A stretch of 64,000 bases of DNA from JAENVT01 sp963805445 (lineage in GTDB: Bacteria > Actinomycetota > Acidimicrobiia > Acidimicrobiales > Ilumatobacteraceae): positions 62,001-126,000 of the forward strand of contig CAWDUI010000012.1 in the NCBI GenBank assembly GCA_963805445.1, in the 5' to 3' direction. Of the stretch, positions 58,441-64,000 are shown piece by piece; positions within the stretch are counted from its first letter, which is position 1; every line of letters starts with the position of its first letter. The position numbers were made by a program, and so were the translations under genes. The notes under the pieces are model-generated. The model did not search any database, was not told where the DNA came from, and saw only the letters and a list, made by a program, of their open reading frames with translations.

Positions 58441-58897
58441 CTGACGCTGCCTCGAGATCTGCGATCACATCGGCGGCATGACCAGCGACATCGGTCACCT
58501 CGTAGCGACGATGGATCCGTCCCTCGGGATCAATGAGGTAGCTGTGACGCATCGGGTACTCGGCGTACTTCTCCCCGGCTTCGCGCACGACCTCGTACTT
58601 GGTCCCAACAGCGCGATCCACATCGCTCAACAGATGGAACGGGAACTTCTGCGCCTCGGCGAACGCCAGGTTCTCGGCGGGTGTATCGAACGAGGCACCG
58701 AGGATGACCGCATCGAGCTCTTCGAATCGCTGGGCGCTGTCACGCAGGCCCTGGCCCTGGATGGTTCAACCAGGTGTCGCCGCTTTGGGGTACCACCACA
58801 GCAACACCCACCGACCGCGCAGGTCCTGGAGATGGACGTTGTCGCCGTGTTCGTCGGGCAGTTCGAAATCAGGCGCAACGGCATTCAGCGTCAGCAT
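58427..58897 (-). CDS. Bcp/PrxQ-type peroxiredoxin, probable selenoprotein (in-frame TGA at the catalytic position)
   Basis: One uninterrupted frame from ATG 58897 to TGA 58427 encodes a 156-residue AhpC/TSA thioredoxin-fold peroxidase. It opens MLTLNAVAPDFELPDEHG and contains LLWWYPKAATPG, then TIQGQGLRDSAQRF, then VILGASFDTPAENLAFAEAQ. The only interruption is a TGA at 58768-58766, codon 44, exactly where PKxxTPGC places the peroxidatic cysteine. Frame and homology are intact on both sides. A bSECIS-like hairpin starts 14 nt downstream. The usual resolving Cys five residues later is Gln, so it would be a 1-Sec enzyme. Selenocysteine is therefore the best reading; a single-base error or a nonsense mutation is the alternative. 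It would reduce peroxides using thiols or thioredoxin. Confidence 0.78.
58732..58751 (-). promoter_or_regulatory. bSECIS-like hairpin for the TGA codon of the peroxiredoxin
   Basis: On the minus strand GGGCCUG (58751-58745) pairs with CAG and GCCC (58739-58732), leaving one bulged C and the 5-nt apical loop CGUGA. The loop begins 22 nt after the UGA, and G is its second base. Both match the published bacterial SECIS consensus as I recall it: loop about 16-37 nt away, with a G among its first two bases. The structure is short and was found by eye. Confidence 0.5.
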
Positions 58898-58928
58898 CGT
58901 CAGAGTCTCGCAGACCTCGACGGCGTTG

Positions 58929-59791
58929 TCACCTGACTGGGGGCGGCGGAGGTGGCGGAGGCGGCGGCGGCACGATTCGACCGACGGCGCGTCGCGCCTT
59001 GGAGCCGGCCGCGGTCGCCCGACCGGTCGCTCGGCGCACGACGTCGATGCTCAGGCGGGTCGGGTCCACACCGGCGCCGACGGCATCGAGCAGTCGCCGG
59101 ATCTCACGCTCGGCAGACCCGGCTCGCTTCCGGCCGGTCAACGCCACCCCCAACCCGGCCACGAGGGCAACCGGCGTCGCCACGAGCACGAGTGGCGTGG
59201 CCGCGACGGCGGCCACGACAACTCCGGTCATCCCGCCGACGGCCACGACGGCGCCACCACCGCCCGCCAGCCGGCGGCCGGTCGTTCGGTCGATCGTGAT
59301 CCGTACAACTGACGAACCGCTCCCCGTCTCGCGCGCCGCAGCGTTGACCCGTTCGAAGTCGCCGAGCTTGCCTTCGCCGGTCGCGTTTCGAATCGTCCGG
59401 ACGGTCACACCGACGACGCCAGATCGTTTGCTCCACTCACCGCGTCCGGCGCCCAACGCGTCGCGGCGAAGGTGGTGGCCGTCGACCAACCACGCGTCCA
59501 CCCTGGCCAACGCGTCGTGCGCACGCGGCATCGACCTCGCCGTCGGCGTACACCTGCGATGGCCCCACGATCCGGTCACCTGGGCGCGCGACGGGTAGCG
59601 GTCCGAGCCGTTCGATCGCAATCGAACGACGCACGGCAGCGACCGACAACCCGACTTCTTCGGCGGCAGCGATCAACGAGGCCTCAGCGATCGTGGCCGG
59701 ACTCGTCGTGCACCTCGGCATCGCGCTCGAGGTCGCCGGCGCGCTGGAGAATGCGGGCCACCACCTTCGCGTCGAGCGGTGCATCTGCCAT
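58929..59791 (-). CDS. Actinobacterial membrane protein of unknown function with polyproline tail, two frameshifts
   Basis: The rebuilt ~287-residue protein starts MADAPLDAKVVARILQRAGD, a short helical SHOCT/DUF1707-like head. SLIAAAEEVGLSVAAVRRSI follows, then a basic middle region (DAWLVDGHHLRRDALGAG) and a glycine- and alanine-rich hydrophobic stretch (GGMTGVVVAAVAATPLVLVA). It ends with eleven consecutive prolines before VR. Breaks lie near 59690 and 59530. I know the layout from hypothetical actinobacterial proteins, but no function is assigned. The proline run is a ribosome-stalling sequence that would need EF-P. Confidence 0.65.
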
Positions 59792-59845
59792 CGTTCAACG
59801 AGCTTATGGGATCGTGGTCCACCGCGGACCCGCTGCCGACGAGCG

Positions 59846-61327
59846 CTACACGGTTGTTCGGAATCGCACGCGCTGGGCGTCCAGCTTGGCGCCGTACATC
59901 GCCTTGTCAGCGTGTTGCAGCAATTCGGCGTAGTCGTCCCCGTGTTGCGGTGCGATCGCAATTCCAATGCTTGCCTCGACCTCGAGGGTCAAGTCGTCGA
60001 TATGGAACGGTTCGCGGAGCTTGGCGAGAATTCGATCGGCGATGTCGATCGCCTCTGCGGGGCCACGGATTCCCGGCAGCAAGAGGCCGAACTCATCGCC
60101 GCCGAGGCGGGCGATGGAGTCGCCGTCTCTCAGCACCCCGCGGATGCGCGGACCGATCGCAACGAGCAATTGGTCACCGAAGTGGTGGCCGAGCGTGTCG
60201 TTCACTTCCTTGAAGCGATCGAGGTCGATCACCATCACCGCGAGCTCGCCACCATGACGCCGGCGCGATGCCAGTGCCTGCCTCACCTGTTCGCACAACA
60301 AGGTGCGATTCGGGAGGCTCGTCAATGCGTCGGTCAGCGCGGCCTGCTCCAGCCGGCGTTGATAGCTCCGGAAGCTCGCCAACGCCAAGACGAACAACGC
60401 GAGCGCCGCGCCGACCAGGACCATTGTGCGGATCCCGAAGTACGTCGCCAACCCCTCATGCAACGCCGGCGCCGCCGTGATGATGTACCAGTCGTTGGCG
60501 TTCGACGTCGTTCTCTCCCGATGCTCGAACGCCACTCGCAAGTTGCCGATGGTGGCCAAGCCGCTGCCTCGACCGGATCGCACCAACTCAGCAAAGCCGG
60601 TGCTCTGGTCGGCAGGTGAGCCGTCGCCGGACGCCGATGATCTGCCCGTCTCGGCGATCGTCAATCCCGTCGTGGCATCGACGATCAGGAACGTGACGCT
60701 GGGGTCGCTGCTGATGTCGGCGAAGCTGGTCATCGAGACCTCGAAGTGCACGATCGCCTTCTGCCCATCCGGCAATCCGGGCAGCACGGTCGAGTTCGAG
60801 ATCACGAGGTCGTGGGTGTCGGGTGACGTGTAGGCGGCGGCCTGATACACCCTGCCGATCCCGAGTTCGAGCGTTGGTGAGAAGAACGGGTTGGCGGACT
60901 CATCCGGCGACAAGTCAGAGTTCGCGGCGCGTTGTTCCCGAACGAGGCGGGCGTTCTCGGCGCCACTGTGATCGATGAAGCAGATCTCACCGATGCGGCC
61001 GCGATACAGAGATTCGAGATAAGCGAGCGAGTGAACAGCGTCTTCCAGGGATTGGTTTCCAGCAGCGATCTTCTCGGTTCGTCCTCCCGGCGCACTGTAG
61101 AAGTTGGCAAACGAAGAATTCTGGGCCAGCAGCAGCATCAGGTCGCGGGCCTTGTCGAAGTACTCGTTGACCGCTTCCACCTGCTTGCGATCCTCGCGGA
61201 GCAGCTGGCGATCGAGGGCCGGTCCGGCTGCACGACCGCTGACGACGCTGAATCCGACACTCGCGCCAACGAGTACGACACCGGCAACGAGCGCGCCAAG
61301 CCGCAACCATGCCAGAGACCCGTTCAT
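59846..61327 (-). CDS. Membrane-bound diguanylate cyclase (GGDEF) with extracytoplasmic sensor domain
   Basis: The 493-residue protein makes cyclic di-GMP. An N-terminal helix (LRLGALVAGVVLVGASVGFS), a roughly 250-residue periplasmic Cache-like sensor (QVEAVNEYFDKARDLMLLLA and LSPDESANPFFSPTLE) and a second helix (GIRTMVLVGAALALFVLALA) precede the catalytic domain. Its active site is RLGGDEFGLLLPG (about residue 405). An RxxD inhibitory site (RDGD) lies five residues before GGDEF, so product feedback is expected. No EAL domain is present. The ATG 61327 is chosen at the membrane helix; the frame remains open upstream. The gene is intact. Confidence 0.92.
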   Translation of the reverse strand: MNGSLAWLRLGALVAGVVLVGASVGFSVVSGRAAGPALDRQLLREDRKQVEAVNEYFDKARDLMLLLAQNSSFANFYSAPGGRTEKIAAGNQSLEDAVHSLAYLESLYRGRIGEICFIDHSGAENARLVREQRAANSDLSPDESANPFFSPTLELGIGRVYQAAAYTSPDTHDLVISNSTVLPGLPDGQKAIVHFEVSMTSFADISSDPSVTFLIVDATTGLTIAETGRSSASGDGSPADQSTGFAELVRSGRGSGLATIGNLRVAFEHRERTTSNANDWYIITAAPALHEGLATYFGIRTMVLVGAALALFVLALASFRSYQRRLEQAALTDALTSLPNRTLLCEQVRQALASRRRHGGELAVMVIDLDRFKEVNDTLGHHFGDQLLVAIGPRIRGVLRDGDSIARLGGDEFGLLLPGIRGPAEAIDIADRILAKLREPFHIDDLTLEVEASIGIAIAPQHGDDYAELLQHADKAMYGAKLDAQRVRFRTTV

Positions 61328-61468
61328 CCTGAGCGACCTTCTCACTACGGGAGTTATCGGGCCGCTCGAGCCGAAACGTGAGGAGAGTAGGGCTAGCGAC
61401 CCATATTGCCCCAGACGACGAAAATGCCTCGAGTCGCCCAGATGCGCGGGCCCCGCGCTCGGAACGGG

Positions 61469-61474
61469 CACAAT
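61469..61474 (+). promoter_or_regulatory. Putative -10 box (CACAAT) of the winged-helix/hydrolase gene
   Basis: CACAAT is followed by exactly six bases and then the GTG at 61481. This leaderless spacing supports the GTG over the upstream in-frame starts at 61406, 61424 and 61442. Confidence 0.3.
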
Positions 61475-61480
61475 TTGTCC

Positions 61481-62668
61481 GTGCGGTACCAGTTCGCAGA
61501 CAGCCTGCTGGACACAACTCGCTACGAGCTCTCGAGCAACGGCGAGCAGGTCCATGTCGAACCGCAGGTCTTCGACGTGCTGGCTCATCTCGTCGAGCAC
61601 CGCGACCGTGTCGTACCGAAGACGGAGCTCCTCGACACCGTCTGGGGTCATCAGTTCGTCACCGAGTCGGCATTGACCACACGGGTCAAGCAGCTTCGGC
61701 AAGCGGTTGGTGACAACGGGCGCGATCAGCGGATCGTGCAAACCGTTCACGGCCGCGGCTACCGGTTCATTGCTCCCGTCGAGGAACTGCCCGGCGGGAC
61801 CGAGCGGACGCCCCTACCGGTTCCCGCCGACCTGCGCCAGGAGATCCGGTTCTGCACCACACGGGATGGGACGCGCCTCGCGTACGCGACGGTCGGATCC
61901 GGTCCACCGCTCGTACGTGCCGCTCACTGGATCACACATCTCGACTACGACTGGCAGAGCCCGGTCTGGCGCCACTGGCTGGTCGGGTTGGCTCGCCGGC
62001 ACACCTTCGTTCGCTACGACGAACGTGGATGTGGGTTGTCGGATCACGACGTCGACGACTTCTCGCTCGACGCGTGGGTTCAGGACCTGGAAACCGTCGT
62101 CGACGATCTCGGCCTGCAACGCTTTCCGCTGCTCGGGGTGTCGCAAGGCGGAGCCGTCGCCGTGGCGTACGCGGCCCGTCATCCGGAGCGAGTCAGCCAT
62201 CTGGTCCTGTATGGCGCCTACGCGTTTGGACGCATCCAGAGAGCAACCACCGATGAGATGCGACGCGAGGCCGCGTTGCAGATCGAGATGATCCGCCTGG
62301 GCTGGGGACGAGAGGATGCGGCCTTTCGCCGATTCTTCACCTCCAGCTTCATACCGGACGCGCCGCCGGAGCTGTGGGAGTCGTTCGCCGAACTGCTGCG
62401 GCGCACATCCTCGGCGGAGAACGCTGCTCGCCTCCTGGAATCGTGGGCCGGTATCGACGTCAGCGAAGCCGCACGTCGCGTGCAGGCGCCCACCTTGGTG
62501 CTGCACGCCCGTGACGAGATCCGCGTTCCCGTGGAACAGGCACGGGTGCTGGCGTCGCTGATCCCCGGAGCCCGCTTCAAGCTCCTCGCCAGCCGCAACC
62601 ATCTGCTCCGCGAAGACGAGCCGGCATGGGCGGAGTTCCTCACCGAAGTCGACGCGTTCCTCACCTGA
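61481..62668 (+). CDS. OmpR/CadC-type winged helix fused to an alpha/beta hydrolase
   Basis: Residues 1-104 form a Trans_reg_C DNA-binding winged helix (YQFADSLLDTTRYELSSNG, then FDVLAHLVEHRDRVVPKTEL, then VHGRGYRFIAPVEEL). The rest is an alpha/beta hydrolase with nucleophile Ser221 in GVSQGGAVA, Asp in LHARDEIRVP and His in ASRNHLLRED, so the triad is intact. The hydrolase may serve as ligand sensor, as in other one-component regulators, or be catalytic. The GTG at 61481 starts at the usual first residue of the winged helix. It is divergent from the GGDEF gene, which may be its target. The frame is intact. Confidence 0.88.
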   Translation: MRYQFADSLLDTTRYELSSNGEQVHVEPQVFDVLAHLVEHRDRVVPKTELLDTVWGHQFVTESALTTRVKQLRQAVGDNGRDQRIVQTVHGRGYRFIAPVEELPGGTERTPLPVPADLRQEIRFCTTRDGTRLAYATVGSGPPLVRAAHWITHLDYDWQSPVWRHWLVGLARRHTFVRYDERGCGLSDHDVDDFSLDAWVQDLETVVDDLGLQRFPLLGVSQGGAVAVAYAARHPERVSHLVLYGAYAFGRIQRATTDEMRREAALQIEMIRLGWGREDAAFRRFFTSSFIPDAPPELWESFAELLRRTSSAENAARLLESWAGIDVSEAARRVQAPTLVLHARDEIRVPVEQARVLASLIPGARFKLLASRNHLLREDEPAWAEFLTEVDAFLT

Positions 62669-62720
62669 TCTCCACTCGGTCTCCAAGACAGAGGGCAATG
62701 CCAACCCGCACGATGCAGGC

Positions 62721-63485
62721 ATGCAAACTCATACCGATGCCGGCATCCCCTCCACCGCAAGCCCGCCGGCAATCACTCCGCGCGACTCTGCGCTCGCCGG
62801 CATCCGCGCGATCGCTCCGCTGACCGCCGGGCTGGTGCCACTGGCGCTGACGGTCGGCGCAGCCGCGGCCCGTTCCGGGCTTCCACCGCTGGCCGGCTGG
62901 GCGTCGTCGGCGACGCTGTACGGAGCATCCGGACAGCTGACCTGGATGCAGATGAACCACAGCGGTGCGCCGGCGGCGCTGGTCGTTGGCGCGACCCTCA
63001 TGGTCAACATGCAGATGCTGGTCTACGGCACAGCGATGAGAACGTACTGGTCGGGCACCTCGCGAAGTTGGCGCCTCGTGGCCGGATTCATCATGGTGAG
63101 CCCGGTGTTCGGGGTCGCCACCGACCACTTCCGAACCGAGCACGACCAGGTGCGGCGTCAGAGGTTCTATCTGGCCGCAGGCCTGACCCTGTGGGTCGCC
63201 TGGCTGGCGATCACCGGCATCGGCTATGCCTTCGGCGGGCTGCCGTCACTACCCGTTCTGACACTGCTCAGTCCCGTGGTGATTCTCGCATTGGCGCTAC
63301 GGCCCGTTCGCGACGCTGCCACGCTTGCCGCGCTGGTGTCGGCCTCGACCGTTGCAGTCGTCGGGCGGAGCGCGCCATACGACCTCGGTACGGTCGCTGC
63401 CGGCATCACAGGCATCGCCACAGGGCTCGTGGTCGGTCGACTCGCTCAGGCCGACCCGCAGCCCTCGGATGTCTCTCAGCCATGA
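62721..63485 (+). CDS. azlC: AzlC-family branched-chain amino acid exporter, large subunit
   Basis: The 254-residue membrane protein has the AzlC pattern: GIRAIAPLTAGLVPLALTVG, then ASSATLYGASGQLTWMQMN, then LMVNMQMLVYGTAMRTYW, and further helices at the C-terminus. With AzlD it exports branched-chain amino acids or analogues. Its stop overlaps the azlD start (ATGA). The ATG at 62721 is preferred, though no strong ribosome-binding site is visible. Confidence 0.88.
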   Translation: MQTHTDAGIPSTASPPAITPRDSALAGIRAIAPLTAGLVPLALTVGAAAARSGLPPLAGWASSATLYGASGQLTWMQMNHSGAPAALVVGATLMVNMQMLVYGTAMRTYWSGTSRSWRLVAGFIMVSPVFGVATDHFRTEHDQVRRQRFYLAAGLTLWVAWLAITGIGYAFGGLPSLPVLTLLSPVVILALALRPVRDAATLAALVSASTVAVVGRSAPYDLGTVAAGITGIATGLVVGRLAQADPQPSDVSQP

Positions 63486-63787
63486 GCGCGTGGATCACCC
63501 TGTTCGTGGCGAGTTGCTTCACCGTCGCGCTCAGCGCCGGGCCGTCGCTGATCCGCGGCCGTGCCAAGCTCCCGGAGTTCCTGCAGCAAGCCAACCGATT
63601 CGCGTCCCCGGCATTGATGGGGGCCCTGGCCAGCCGCGGCCTTGCACACCAGGCGTCGACGACCGGTGTGGTTCCTGTGCTTGCGGCAGTCACTGCCGCC
63701 GTGCCGGTCGCACTGCGGACCCGTTCGATGTCGTTACCGATCGTCGCCGCTGTCGCTGCCTTCATGCTCGTTACCGCCATCAGCTGA
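63482..63787 (+). CDS. azlD: AzlD-family branched-chain amino acid exporter, small subunit
   Basis: The 101-residue protein has about three to four helices (AWITLFVASCFTVALSAGPS, then VVPVLAAVTAAVPVALRTRS, then LPIVAAVAAFMLVTAIS), fitting AzlD. It is coupled to azlC by a 4-bp overlap, as is usual for this two-component exporter. Confidence 0.86.
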   Translation: MSAWITLFVASCFTVALSAGPSLIRGRAKLPEFLQQANRFASPALMGALASRGLAHQASTTGVVPVLAAVTAAVPVALRTRSMSLPIVAAVAAFMLVTAIS

Positions 63788-63898
63788 CTCCCGAAGATCG
63801 GCGCGGTCGGCGCAAGTAGCGAAGTGGTGACCAATGGCCCCAGTGTTCGGCCGCCCGGACTCCTACCGTCGTCAGCTAGCGGGCCAGAAAAGGGCTAG

Positions 63899-64000
63899 AT
63901 GTCTATCGCCGTACCACCAACGCACACCCACACCGCGAACCTCGCCGGGATCCTGACGGCCACGGCCGCCCGCTCTCCCGAACGGGCTGCGCTGCGACTC
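63899..64000 (+). CDS. N-terminus of a probable AMP-binding acyl-activating enzyme (cut by the window edge)
   Basis: ATG 63899, preceded by AAAAGGG, opens MSIAVPPTHTHTANLAGIL and continues TATAARSPERAALRL. This is the usual opening of acyl-CoA or acyl-AMP synthetases (LAxxLxxxAxxxPdrxAlr). Only 34 codons are present, so the call rests on that pattern alone. Confidence 0.5.
   Translation, partial: MSIAVPPTHTHTANLAGILTATAARSPERAALRL

Noticed and set aside
1..64000. tRNA or rRNA genes, insertion sequences, prophage or plasmid origin
   Set aside because: No T-arm/anticodon pattern, transposase, integrase or replication gene was recognised on either strand; this was a by-eye scan, so a short tRNA could be missed.

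Overview
The window is GC-rich DNA from an actinomycete-type bacterium. The KMGKS form of the LeuRS signature, paired WS/DGAT acyltransferases, an OtsA trehalose synthase, FAAL/acyl-CoA ligases, DUF2510 and VLDTR-type surface domains, and several starts preceded by a TANNNT-like box only 6-9 nt upstream (leaderless style) all point to Actinomycetota. Acidimicrobiia (Ilumatobacter-like) is my best guess, by inference only. No rRNA, tRNA, CRISPR array, IS element or phage gene was seen. About twenty reading frames, including the essential leuS (3 shifts) and a multicopper oxidase (about 6), are broken by single-base indels while the protein remains readable across frames. I treat these as probable consensus errors and give the reconstructed gene extents.

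Layout. 1-7.6 kb: FAAL (partial), leuS, a copper lipoprotein, an amidase and a DEAD-box helicase. 7.7-12.7 kb: one very long secreted CotA-like multicopper oxidase. 12.7-14.1 kb: repeat-rich, mostly non-coding. 14.1-18.0 kb: collagen-like surface protein, pfkA, a zinc-ribbon protein, a NifU_N-like protein and a GNAT. 18.1-25.6 kb: a tightly coupled lipid operon (two WS/DGATs, an MMPL transporter, an acyl-CoA synthetase). 25.7-32.8 kb: storage sugar and carbon genes (GT4, otsA, HAD phosphatase, glycogen-debranching-like enzyme, malic enzyme). 32.9-37.9 kb: DUF1989, two palindromic repeats, a SGNH surface protein, an MFS exporter and a DinB protein.

37.9-47.9 kb is the most unusual part. Its core is a translationally coupled minus-strand operon: membrane patatin, M15-like peptidase with a peptidoglycan-binding domain, and a CHAT-helical repeat-ComEC-type metallo-beta-lactamase protein. 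A class III nucleotide cyclase and an AAA+ ATPase follow on the same strand. A SLOG-like Rossmann protein (divergent) and a TIR-DUF2510-membrane protein (convergent) flank it. The combination resembles bacterial conflict/signalling systems, but I cannot name a described one with this composition.

48.1-64 kb: a CoxL-like molybdo-hydroxylase subunit, DUF1810 with a coupled 55-residue ORF, an ArsR-SulP pair with a clear operator palindrome, a PAP2 phosphatase, a GH3 glycosidase, a Bcp-type peroxiredoxin whose catalytic cysteine is an in-frame TGA followed by a bSECIS-like hairpin (probable selenoprotein), a GGDEF cyclase, a winged-helix/hydrolase fusion, azlCD and the start of another acyl-activating enzyme.
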